From assembly GCA_009760855.2 (NCBI GenBank), contig WPIO01000100.1, positions 1,420,001 to 1,435,000 of the forward strand: a stretch of DNA of 15,000 bases, read 5' to 3'. Shown here piece after piece: positions 1 through 7,345 of the stretch; within the stretch, counting starts at the first letter, position 1, and the number at the start of each line of letters is the position of its first letter. A program made the translations under genes and the position numbers. The notes under the pieces are model-generated. The model was not told the origin of the DNA. It made no database searches and saw only the letters and a program-made list of their open reading frames with translations. The DNA comes from Cristatella mucedo. Taxonomy: Eukaryota > Bryozoa > Phylactolaemata > Cristatellidae.

Positions 1-251
1 CGGGCTAGGCGACAGTGCTCTTCTTGGGGGGGGGGTGGTGGGGGTACCTCGGCTAACCCCTTATAATGCTTCAGTAATAGGTCGGGTCAGTGGTAGGTGC
101 CTGACGCCCCGCAGCCACCGGCGAATCGTGACGCGAGAGCTTCGAGGCCGCCCGGCCGACCGGAGCAGGCAGCCTCGAACTGACAATAGCCGCGTCGTGA
201 CGCCGAAGTCTCTCGCTATGCCCGTACGCGAACCGAAGCAGCAGCGGCCAG

Positions 252-275
252 CGCGGCGGCGGCGGCGGCGGCGGG
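252..275. repeat. (CGG)n microsatellite
   Basis: A run of about seven CGG/GGC triplets inside GC-rich DNA. On the plus strand it reads as poly-Arg or poly-Gly in chance open frames. Such runs are common in CpG-island and 5' untranslated sequence. Confidence 0.85.
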
Positions 276-584
276 CGTCCGGTCCGGCTCGCTCATCAAT
301 CACGGCTAATGGCCCGTCGACACCACTGCCGCTCAAAGTACCCGCGGGCGGAGATGACACCGCACTCGTCCGCCCGACACCCTCGGAGGCGTCCGCCGTC
401 CGTCCGTCCGTCCAGCCAGCCAGTCGGCGGCGCCAGCCGGCAGACGCCGCAGCAGTGCGCGCGCGCACGTCGCTTTGGCTCCGACCGTTCGGGCGGGCGT
501 TCGTGCGACCGCACGCATGGGCGTCAAGACAAGCAGCGATGACGACAGATATGACACTCCCTGCGCTGCCGATGCGATCAGATG

Positions 585-801
585 CCACGCGTCGCACCAC
601 TTCTAGCCGACCTGCACTGGCTCCCAGTCAAGCAGCGCATCGACTTTGGCTCCAGCGTACCTATCAGATCTACGCCCCCAATAGGCTCAGCATCGTACCA
701 CCCGCCTTTCGGAATCTCGTCCTTGGGCTACACCTCGTACGAACCTCAAATCCTTTGGAGACCGCATCAGACAAATTTGTTATTATTATTATTATTACAT
801 T
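585..801 (+). mobile_element. Decayed LINE 3' end (C-terminal reverse-transcriptase remnant)
   Basis: The plus strand from about 585 encodes PLLADLHWLPVKQRIDF, the hallmark W-L-P-V-x-x-R-I segment just after the polymerase core of CR1/L2-type non-LTR retrotransposon proteins. The frame is then broken: the following TYQIYAP piece, which resembles the next block (LTYKALHGLAP-like), is in another frame, and the rest is not recognisable. The fragment ends in a TTA repeat, a typical 3' tail for such elements. About 215 bp remain, so it is a 5'-truncated, frameshifted dead copy. Its LPVKQRI version differs from the LINE copies at 7346-7803 and 11640-12219, so it is probably another family. The family class is inferred from the motif only. 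Confidence 0.6.
780..797 (+). repeat. (TTA)6 tail
   Basis: Six perfect TTA triplets directly after the LINE remnant. They are best read as the 3' tail of that element, marking its end and plus orientation. Confidence 0.8.
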
Positions 802-889
802 CAGTTAGGCCGGGCCAAAATTCGTCCAAGAGGGAGGGCGACGACGGCGATATCGTCCCCTACAACCCCCCTTCTAGACGACCGTGACC

Positions 890-910
890 CCTCCTCCTCC
901 TCCTCCTCCT
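890..910. repeat. (CCT)7 microsatellite
   Basis: Seven perfect CCT triplets. The sequence on either side is unremarkable GC-rich DNA. Confidence 0.9.
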
Positions 911-1123
911 GCTCCGCCAGGCACGAGGCTAGGCGACTTCCTGCTAGCCCGGCGCCTGCCCCACTAACGCGACGTTACTACGGTTTATTTACGGAGGTAG
1001 CCAGTGCGGGCGGGCGGGTCGTAGAAGAGCGTCGGGCTTGCTGGAAGGCGCGGCGTCGGTCCGGCCGCCGGGCGCGGTCCGCGCTGCTTTCTTTTAAATC
1101 CGGCCGCAGCGTGGCACCTGCAT

Positions 1124-1159
1124 GGCCGGCGGTGCGGGCGCGCGCCCGCACCGCCGGCC
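1124..1159. repeat. Perfect 36-bp palindrome with no spacer
   Basis: The left half runs GGCCGGCGG..GGGCGC and the right half is its exact reverse complement; the centre lies between 1141 and 1142 in an alternating CG core (GCGCGC). Every base pairs over 18 positions and symmetry stops at 1123/1160. Eight of the 36 dinucleotide steps or more are CpG, so it could be a dense methylation target. It could form a cruciform, or a hairpin when single-stranded. It is more than a plain restriction-site-type palindrome, though GC-rich composition raises the chance level. Confidence 0.95.
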
Positions 1160-1243
1160 GGCGCCGGCGACGCGCCGCACGCGTCCGCCCAGCGTCCGGC
1201 GCCTCGGCTCCTCGCTCCCTGCGAGCGGCTTAGGGCGACAAGA

Positions 1244-1267
1244 GAGCGAGCGAGCGAGCGAGCGAGC
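1244..1267. repeat. (GAGC)6 microsatellite
   Basis: Six perfect tetramers, followed by CTCGC so that the end of the run can pair back on itself. Confidence 0.9.
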
Positions 1268-1334
1268 TCGCAAGCCGTGCCTCCGAAGTCGGACAGACGA
1301 CGGCCGACGAGCGCGACGACGCTCATCCGCAGAC

Positions 1335-1392
1335 GGGCAACGGGCGGGCAGTAATAACTTTTCGATAAAACAACGGCGCCCGCCCGTTGCCC
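1335..1392. repeat. Inverted repeat, 15-bp perfect arms, 28-nt AT-rich loop
   Basis: The left arm 1335-1349 (GGGCAACGGGCGGGC) is the exact reverse complement of 1378-1392. The 28-nt spacer 1350-1377 is AT-rich (AGTAATAACTTTTCGATAAA...), which stands out sharply in a GC-rich neighbourhood. Possible readings are a structured RNA or ssDNA hairpin, a protein-binding dyad, or the trace of a template-switch event. No known RNA family is recognised. Confidence 0.93.
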
Positions 1393-1586
1393 TCTCTCAG
1401 AAAACGAGCTGTCGCCTATCGTGGTAGGTATCGGCTATCCATCAGCGGCTACCAAGCACCATTGCCGTCGCTCGCGCGAGTGCGGCGCGGCCTTGTGCCC
1501 AGTCGAGCGGCGCGAAACGTCGTGGTCTGGTGACCCAGTTACTAGCGCACGAGCGCGCGGGGCGGAGAGAGAGGCGGAGAGAGGTA

Positions 1587-1688
<102 letters not shown>

Positions 1689-2339
1689 CAGAGCCAGCCA
1701 GCGAAGACTGGCAGCAGAGTAGGCAGCCTGGAGGACGAGACTCAGGACACCCCGGAATGCTGGTCGACTTGGAAGCTGGCGCGACGCGACGGCTTCGTAT
1801 GGCTCACTGTCAACGGTGTGCTGGGCGCGGCCGACGCCATTGTGCCCGTCGGCCGCAATTCACGAGATAAGAAATGCGCGCGGTTCGCCGACCGCGGCAG
1901 ACAGCGGCGCGCCGCAGCCGCTTGCACGACGGCGGTCGGAAAAACGCCTCGACAGACGGTCACCGAGCCGTTTCTATGAGCCCACGTTCCCGCTCGCTCC
2001 ACGCCCCCGAGCCCGCGTCGGTCCCAGCCCCTTTCGTTCCCGCCCCTTTGCGGTGCGCGCGTTCGAGCGCCTCCTGAGCCCAGCGACCGTCCTCGAAAAA
2101 GGTCCCTGCCGAGACCGAGGGCGCGTCCCCCTTCTTGTTGACGCGAAAGCGGCAGTAGACACGAGCCGCCAGCGCGGCACGGTCGTAGCAGAGCAAGTCC
2201 CGCGCAAGCAATCCCCGCATCAGCACGCAAGCTCGGGCTGGAACCTTCCGTCGAGCTCCGAGCCTATTGTGCGCGGGCGCGAGCGTGACTCAGCGCAGGG
2301 CCCGTCTTTTGTGAGGCGCCATTCAAAATCTCAACGGCC

Positions 2340-2381
2340 GCGAGCGCGGAGCCGCCGCCGCCGCCGCGGCTCCGCGCTCGC
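2340..2381. repeat. Inverted repeat, 16-bp perfect arms, 10-nt loop
   Basis: The arm 2340-2355 (GCGAGCGCGGAGCCGC) pairs exactly with 2366-2381; the loop is CGCCGCCGCC, a short CCG run. It makes a very stable GC hairpin in DNA or RNA form on either strand. No open frame explains it. Confidence 0.94.
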
Positions 2382-2501
2382 TACCGACCGCCTCTTGAAC
2401 AAGCAAATGGGGGCGCGGCTAGTACTCGGCTCGTCCGTCCTACTCGGTCGCCGCCGCTACCTGGCGAGCGAGCGAGCCTCGCCACTGCAACGCGAACGGC
2501 A

Positions 2502-2550
2502 CCGGCGACGCGAACGCCGAGCGCGCCGGCGACGCCCCACGCCGAGCGCG
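2502..2550. repeat. Tandem duplication, 24/25-bp unit, two copies
   Basis: Positions 2502-2525 and 2526-2550 share CCGGCGACG and ACGCCGAGCGCG with a short variable middle (CGA versus CCCC). A local slippage-type duplication. Confidence 0.8.
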
Positions 2551-2760
2551 CCGCGGAGCCGCGCGGCTACTACTGCGGCGTCGTGCGAGCGAGCGGGCGA
2601 GTTCGCTCTCTGCGGTCCCGGCTGCGGACCGGCGGCCGCCGGAACAAACCTGGTGCAGCAGGCTCCGCGGCGGCCGCGCCTACGCCACCGATCGCTCGCG
2701 CGCGGCGCCGGGTCGCGAGGTGAGGCGACGGCGCTCGCTCGCGAGCGGCGCTGTCCTGCG

Positions 2761-2782
2761 ACGACCGACCGACCGACCGACG
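2761..2782. repeat. (GACC)n microsatellite
   Basis: Four perfect GACC units with partial flanking units. Confidence 0.85.
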
Positions 2783-3287
2783 GCACGTTGGACGGGCGGT
2801 CGCGCGTGGCGCCCCAGCCCGCGCGGGGAAGACGGCGTCGGCCGACGGCGGCGCGCTAGCCCCGGGGCGACCGTGCCGATCCGCTCGCCCGGCGCCCCGC
2901 TGGCGGACCGACGCCCGCTCGTAGCTAAGCGCCGAGCTCGGCGGTCTCGGCTGCGCTGTCTCAGTCGCGCGCAGCGCGCCGGTCGACGCCGCAACCTCGA
3001 TGGGTGCGCGGCGCGCGGCCGGCACGCCGATCGACCTGCCGGCAAACGTGCCAGCGACAGCCGACGTCCGCCTAGCGCCGTTTGCAACACGCGCCGTACT
3101 CACCGAATAGCGCCAATACAGCTCGCGTACCCTCCATTTCGGCTACGGGCGACACGGATAGCGAGCGAGGCCGCAGTCGTAAAATCGGAGCGCGCTAAGC
3201 CGACAGGCTGGCGCAGCCGAACGACGAGAGGTAGGCCGGTCACTGGCCGGGCTGGCGGGAGGAGGGAGGAAGGGGAGGGAGGACCGA

Positions 3288-3420
3288 AGACCACGTGACC
3301 GCCGCTACCTGCGCAGGCGCCCGCGCTATCGCGCTTGCCGTTGCCTTGGGCGCGGGGTCGGCGGTGGGCTGGGCCGGCGATGGCAGCCAGCTGAGAGCGG
3401 GGCGGGGCGGGGCGGAGCGA
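3288..3420. promoter_or_regulatory. Candidate promoter word cluster (E-box, NRF1-like, GC boxes)
   Basis: Three classes of CpG-promoter word sit within 130 bp: CCACGTGAC at 3291-3299 (E-box of the USF/TFE/Max type), TGCGCAGGCGC at 3310-3320 (one mismatch class from the NRF1 dyad), and tandem GGGGCGGGGC GC boxes at about 3398-3415 (Sp/KLF type, also potentially G-quadruplex forming). A weak TTTTAA lies at 3424-3429. An ATG at 3433 opens a 47-codon frame (to TAA 3574-3576) that is mostly poly-Ser from the following CTC repeat, so it is weak as a gene. Promoter function is inferred from word content only and its direction is unknown. Confidence 0.4.
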
Positions 3421-3482
3421 CGGTTTTAAGCGATGGAACGGAGAGCCGAGGTTTCGACTTGCTGGCGCTTGCTCCCCAGACG

Positions 3483-3573
3483 CTCCTCCTCCTCCTCCTC
3501 CTCCTCCTCCCCCTCCTCCTCCTCCTCCTCCTCCTCCTCCTCCTCCTCCTCCTATCCCTCCTCATCCTCCGCC
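3483..3573. repeat. (CTC)n microsatellite, interrupted
   Basis: A run of CTC/TCC triplets from 3483 to about 3553 with one interruption (CCCC near 3510), then decaying copies to 3573. It reads as poly-Leu, poly-Ser or poly-Pro on the plus strand and poly-Arg/Glu/Gly on the minus strand; the Leu-rich frame looks like a signal peptide but begins with TTG, not ATG. It is a homopurine-homopyrimidine tract able to form triplex. Confidence 0.95.
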
Positions 3574-3602
3574 TAACCGCGCAGCCGTCGACGGCGCGCG
3601 TC

Positions 3603-3670
3603 CGCGGGGAAACTACGCGGGCGCTAGTCCCCGCAGCGGCTCGTGGTCGCCCGCGGGGCATTTCCCCGCG
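3603..3670. repeat. Nested foldback (10-bp outer and 8-bp inner stems)
   Basis: The outer arm 3603-3612 (CGCGGGGAAA) pairs exactly with 3661-3670, and the inner arm 3616-3623 (CGCGGGCG) pairs exactly with 3648-3655. The two stems are almost concentric, separated by a small asymmetric internal loop (3 versus 5 nt), with a 24-nt terminal loop. This two-stem layout resembles a structured RNA element more than a simple palindrome, but no known family is recognised. Confidence 0.8.
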
Positions 3671-3754
3671 TACGGTTGGCGCTATTCGAGTGGCCGCCGC
3701 GGCCACGGCGGCGACCTGGCGGATTGCGCCGGGTTCGCTGGCTTATCTGGAATC

Positions 3755-3776
3755 AATAAAGTTATCGGACAACTTT
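3755..3776 (+). promoter_or_regulatory. AATAAA word overlapping a small hairpin
   Basis: AATAAA at 3755-3760 is followed by AAAGTT (3758-3763) pairing with AACTTT (3771-3776) across 7 nt. It could be a poly(A) signal for a plus-strand transcript leaving the 3290-3420 region, but no coding sequence supports this and no GT-rich element is obvious just downstream. Confidence 0.2.
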
Positions 3777-4015
3777 AGATAGCCGACAGAGCGTGCACGC
3801 GGTGCAGCGCGCCCGACTCGGCGCCGCCGCGGGCGCGGGGAATGGGGCTCCGGCGGCACGGCCGCAAATAATGCGACACGATGTATCGAGCTAGCTATCT
3901 CTGCACACGGCCCGACCGCTCAGGCAGGCAGCCTAGCGCCGCCGCCGCCCGCGCCCAAACGCCGAAGCGAGATCTGCGGCGCGATCTCGGCCCGCGTCGC
4001 AGTCGGAGTGGGCAA

Positions 4016-4095
4016 GGTTTTATGGTTTATTGCTGATTTACGGTTTTATCGACTCACAGTTTATAAGCGGTTGTGGTTTAATCGGTTGACGTTAT
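4016..4095. promoter_or_regulatory. AT-rich island of GGTTTA-like words with a TATA-like box
   Basis: Within GC-rich DNA, 4016-4095 holds repeated GGTTTTAT, GGTTTATT, CGGTTTTAT and GTGGTTTAATCGG words, about 12-20 nt apart, plus AGTTTATAAGC at 4058-4068. The TATAAG core could act as a TATA box for plus-strand transcription. The same 11-mer recurs at 4826-4836. The periodic words could also be a degenerate short repeat. Confidence 0.3.
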
Positions 4096-4161
4096 GGTGG
4101 GAGTGAGTCACGGCCTGCAGAGAAGGGGGCAGCGAGAATGCGGCGGGCGCAGAAGAGGACG

Positions 4162-4171
4162 GTCACGTGAG
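4162..4171. promoter_or_regulatory. E-box GTCACGTGAG
   Basis: This matches nine of ten bases of the GTCACGTGAC word bound by USF, MITF/TFE and Max-type bHLH-zip proteins. It is one of three such sites in this domain. Confidence 0.35.
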
Positions 4172-4757
4172 CCAGCGCGCTTCGCGCCCAAATGCGCAGC
4201 TGTCCTCGGACGCGAAGGCGTTTCTGCACCGTCGCTCGCTTGCTTGCCGTCGGGGCGTCAAGCTACCACGGGCACGCGCGGCCCCGCGCTCGCCCGCCTC
4301 CGTCCAGCGCTTCGGCGCAACTGCCGCCGCACGCGAACCGCCGTCGGCCCTTTGCCACCACCTTTTTCAGGCCCTCCAGGACAGAGCGGACCGGTCCCCT
4401 GGGTCGGCTCGATCGCGGCCGGCGAGGCGACGGCGGACGGGCGACGCCTGAAGTCGGGGCAGCGGGCTCGCCGCCGCCAAGCCGGACTGGCGCGCGGCAG
4501 TGCTCCGCCGTAGCCGACGCGCGACGAGCACTGAGTCGCGTGAACTTTGCGTCGAGCCTAGCGACTTGCTGGTGCAGCACCAACTGCGCGCGTCTATGCC
4601 GACGACACAATAGCCGAACGCGTCAGCGACGAAGAGCGCCCCTCGAGCTCAACGGGAGCGACGCCAGTTCGCGGCGACGAAGGGGAAACCTGAACGGAGC
4701 ACGTGCATCTTTAGCTGAGACCGTCGCTGCAGTCGATTCGTGTTGATTGCATGAGAA

Positions 4758-4771
4758 CGCGCGCGCGCGCG
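4758..4771. repeat. (CG)7 alternating run
   Basis: Seven CG dinucleotides, followed by TGCGAGCGCG. Classic Z-DNA-prone sequence. Confidence 0.9.
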
Positions 4772-4825
4772 TGCGAGCGCGAAGTGGCGCGATATATTTT
4801 TGTGGCTACGCTTGAGCGATAGCGT

Positions 4826-4836
4826 AGTTTATAAGC
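4826..4836. promoter_or_regulatory. TATA-like box, exact repeat of the 4058 11-mer
   Basis: AGTTTATAAGC is identical to 4058-4068. It lies in a less GC-rich pocket (about 4785-5080) that also repeats GATTTTCGG/GCGGATTTTT-type words. Two long frames overlap in this pocket (4711-5313 minus, 4904-5362 plus); neither shows a recognisable domain, so neither is called a gene. Confidence 0.25.
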
Positions 4837-5163
4837 AATCCAAATTGGAGCTTCGGGTAGCCGATTTCCCGCGGATTTTTGCGGATTCCTGTAGCCAGCG
4901 CCTTTGCTGCCCATTTGCAGGAGAGCGCGCGAGTGCAGCGGCAATAATTTTGGCGGGCTGATTACAACGACAGCTACCGCAATTTTCACTCGAAACTCAA
5001 GCATTTCGCCGCCAATTTCCGGTCGATTTTCGGCTGAACTAGTGGATCGCGATGGATTTCGGCAATTCATTGACCTCCTCGCGAAGCACTCAGCGGCGGT
5101 TTTATGCGAGAGAGCGATCCGTCTGCCTGGTCTCGAGGTGCACTCGCTACGCACAACTCGAAC

Positions 5164-5173
5164 GTCACGTGAC
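5164..5173. promoter_or_regulatory. Perfect palindromic E-box GTCACGTGAC
   Basis: An exact 10-bp palindrome matching the CLEAR/USF-type bHLH-zip site. In animals this word is enriched in promoters of lysosomal and housekeeping genes. Here it is 1.0 kb from the 4162 site and 1.9 kb from the 3291 site. Function is inferred. Confidence 0.45.
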
Positions 5174-5362
5174 AACTCGCACCCGCTTCTTGCCGCAACT
5201 CGCTGCTTCGAGAGAGTGCACGGAGAGCTAAAGTTCAAAGCCGCCGTCGCCGTCGCGAAAGACGGAGAGCGCCGCAGCGGCGAAGCTTTTCGAAGAGCGC
5301 GGCAGCGAGCCACCTGTCTCGAGACGACTGCTTCCTTTCGCTCTCCACGCTTTGGTGGATGA

Positions 5363-5415
5363 GCCGCTAGAGGTTCGATCTCATTCGTTCGGCGCGCCGG
5401 GCCGCTAGAGGTTCG
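5363..5415. repeat. Direct repeat of 15 bp (GCCGCTAGAGGTTCG)
   Basis: Exact copies at 5363-5377 and 5401-5415, start to start 38 bp, with the GGCGCGCC palindrome between them. The CNNTAGAGG core recalls part of the CTCF consensus, but the following GGC of that consensus is TTC here, so CTCF binding is doubtful. A paired site for some other factor is equally possible. Confidence 0.75.
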
Positions 5416-5476
5416 CCGTGCAAGCTGCTAAAATGGATGACGCACAGGCGACTCACGAGCGAGAGCCCGCTGGCGC

Positions 5477-5507
5477 CGGCGCCTGCCCGTCGGGCTAGCA
5501 GGCGCCG
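5477..5507. repeat. Inverted repeat, 10-bp arms, 11-nt loop
   Basis: CGGCGCCTGC (5477-5486) pairs with GCAGGCGCCG (5498-5507). It overlaps the 12-bp palindrome GGCGCCGGCGCC at 5472-5483, so alternative folds are possible. Confidence 0.85.
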
Positions 5508-5584
5508 TCGGGCATTCCCAGCGAATGCCGCTTCGCCTTACTCACACCGCGGCGGCCGACTCTAGCGCCAGATCCGAGCGTTAA

Positions 5585-5614
5585 GTGACCGCGTCACCCG
5601 CCATCTTTCCCGCC
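5585..5614. promoter_or_regulatory. Candidate core promoter: GTGAC dyad, YY1 and E2F words
   Basis: Positions 5585-5597 read GTGACCGCGTCAC, a dyad close to CREB/ATF-like sites. CCGCCATCTT at 5598-5607 is the reverse complement of the YY1 word AAGATGGCGG, and TTTCCCGCC at 5606-5614 is a textbook E2F-type word overlapping it. This stack is typical of CpG-island transcription starts. On the minus strand the YY1 word supplies an ATG in a strong start context (AAGATGG), but that frame stops after seven codons. No downstream coding exon is identified on either strand; a plus-strand frame through here (5585-6142) starts at GTG and has no known domain. Confidence 0.45.
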
Positions 5615-5777
5615 TTCGTCGCTTCAATTTCCGTGCGAGATGCGTTGAAAAATACCCGACCCGGCCCGCGCGAGCGTCAGGGCTACGGCCGATGTTATGG
5701 CCTCGGCTGCTCGCTCGAAGATCGCCGGCCAACAAAGGACGCGCACGGCAGCCTGGAGACCGGACGCTGCCAACTTT

Positions 5778-5796
5778 GCGACCGCGCAGCGGTCGC
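5778..5796. repeat. Inverted repeat, 8-bp arms, 3-nt loop
   Basis: GCGACCGC pairs with GCGGTCGC around GCA. A tight GC-rich hairpin. Confidence 0.85.
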
Positions 5797-5908
5797 GGCA
5801 CCGGCTGTGCAAGCGGTCGTCTGTGAGCTGCGCTGCGTCGTAGACCTCCTGCGAACTGCGAGCCTTGAGTTTATTTCGGTGCAGTTGCGCCGCATTGGCC
5901 GGTTCATT

Positions 5909-5938
5909 CGCGAGCGACAGACGCGTCTGTCGCTCGCG
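5909..5938. repeat. Perfect 30-bp palindrome with no spacer
   Basis: CGCGAGCGACAGACG is followed directly by its exact reverse complement, centred in ACGCGT. It is the second long zero-spacer palindrome in the domain and is unrelated in sequence to the one at 1124-1159. Confidence 0.95.
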
Positions 5939-5943
5939 GATCC

Positions 5944-5963
5944 GTCCGGATGCGTCCGGATGC
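5944..5963. repeat. Two tandem copies of GTCCGGATGC
   Basis: An exact 10-bp duplication just after the 30-bp palindrome. Confidence 0.85.
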
Positions 5964-6430
5964 GCCGCAGACGGCTGCTTCTGGCCGAAGTCGCAGCCCT
6001 CGTGGCAACCGTTGCCATTGCAGCAACCATTGCCGTGCGTGCGAATACGTTAGCGGTTGTGGGATACTTAGAGAGACCTGCGTACGCGGGAACAAATGTG
6101 GCAGCTGTCTGGCCGATTTTAGGACGAACGTATTTCGACTAGGACCGGCAGCTCCGCGGGCTTGATCCTCGGGTTTCGCCTCTCCCCTCCCCCCTCTCTT
6201 CCTTACAAGACGACCCGTTCGCTGCTCCATAAAGCGGGCATCGAGCGAGCGCTGCGGCTTGAGTGCCGGACGTCGGCGAGGTCGCCTTCGAAGAGTTTCT
6301 CGCTCATCGACTCGCCGGCGAAAGAGCCGTCGCAACGTGGACTGGCCACTCGTACGGCAGGTCGGTGACACCAGAGCCATAAAGAGACACGGAGCGTGCG
6401 TCGAGGCACGTGCCGTAGCATACGTAGATG

Positions 6431-6670
6431 CCATAGTCCCTAGTTCTAGAAGATGAAAGTGCGAGTGACTACCCAGCGCTTGAAAATTGTCCTCTTTGCC
6501 GGCGAAACTGACGTTTTGACTTGTCCAGTTTCTACTCGCTATACTGAGTTGAGGAGGCTGTTAAGCTAGATACAGTAAGCGTACATAGATCCGGTATCCC
6601 CCCCAACCCACGCCTCCACTTCATACGAAATTCCGTCAGACGGTTCCTTGATGCGATTGGCCGAAGCTCT
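6431..6670. other. Boundary to lower-GC DNA, no feature seen
   Basis: CpG density falls here. I see no gene, repeat or RNA. Confidence 0.5.
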
Positions 6671-6676
6671 TATGTC

Positions 6677-6743
6677 TAGCTCTAGTGGACGTGGTGGGGG
6701 ACGCACACTTTTTTTACGATCTAGGGTTCAAGGGTTCGAGCTC
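6677..6743 (+). mobile_element. tRNA-like SINE head (A and B boxes)
   Basis: TAGCTCTAGTGG at 6677-6688 resembles a polymerase III A box (TRGCNNAGNGG with one extra base), and GGTTCGAGCTC at 6733-6743 matches the B box GGTTCGANNCC at ten of eleven positions. The boxes are about 45 nt apart, within range for a tRNA-derived promoter. No cloverleaf for an active tRNA is evident, so a decayed SINE is more likely than a tRNA gene. Its 3' limit is not visible. Confidence 0.4.
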
Positions 6744-6759
6744 TGCAGCAGGCAATCCT

Positions 6760-7340
6760 TTTACTGCAAGATTTTGCTCAGCTGAGCAGTAGTTTGCCGC
6801 TGAGGCTCTTGTGCCGCTCGACAAACGAGGCCGTTGACTCAGTCGAATTGACGTCAATCTCACTCACTTTCCGCATCCTCATCTTCTGTATACGCTGCTG
6901 CAGCAATGCAGCACTTTTCTCTATCTGCTGAATTGGCGATCTCTACACGAGGTGCGTAGCGCACACAAAGGACTATGAACGGACCTACGCGGGCCTAAGC
7001 TTGCACCGTATACAATAAGTAGCGAAAATGTCAGCCGACTCGTAGAGAAATGCAATGTGCAGAGCAGAACCGTCGGCGTCACTCGTAGAGTACTCAGCTC
7101 CTGAGTGGGATTTGAGTTCGCTAGAAAGAAAGCGACATATCAGTCGACAGCAGCAGTCAAGTTGGAGTTGGCCCGATAAGTCTTCGATACCGGAGGAGGC
7201 AAGTGTCGTACCGACCAGGCCCACTTACCCTTGGCACAGCAGTAAGCTAGCACGTCTGAACCGATTGAGATGCTGGTGCGGCCCGTTTGCTGCAGGCATT
7301 GGAAGCAGCGTACCCGCAGGATGGACGAGCCCGTACGTCA
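6760..7340. other. No recognised feature
   Basis: A 96-codon plus-strand frame with an ATG (7055-7345) ends at the LINE boundary and overlaps a minus-strand frame (6985-7224). Its protein has no motif that I recognise and its codon pattern is not distinctive, so it is left as chance. Confidence 0.4.
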
Positions 7341-7345
7341 GTTAG

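Noticed and set aside
1816-2859. 347-codon plus-strand open frame
   Set aside because: Arg/Ser/Ala-rich chance frame in GC-rich DNA; overlapping long frames exist on the minus strand; no domain is recognised.
3459-3782. Leu-run protein resembling a signal peptide
   Set aside because: Starts at TTG, and the Leu run is only the CTC microsatellite; no domain follows.
4711-5313. 200-codon minus-strand frame
   Set aside because: Overlapped by a 152-codon plus-strand frame, with no motif supporting either one.
5585-6142. 185-codon frame with a hydrophobic C-terminal stretch
   Set aside because: GTG start, runs through two inverted repeats, no recognised family; the hydrophobic part is Ala/Val-rich as expected from GC-rich sequence.
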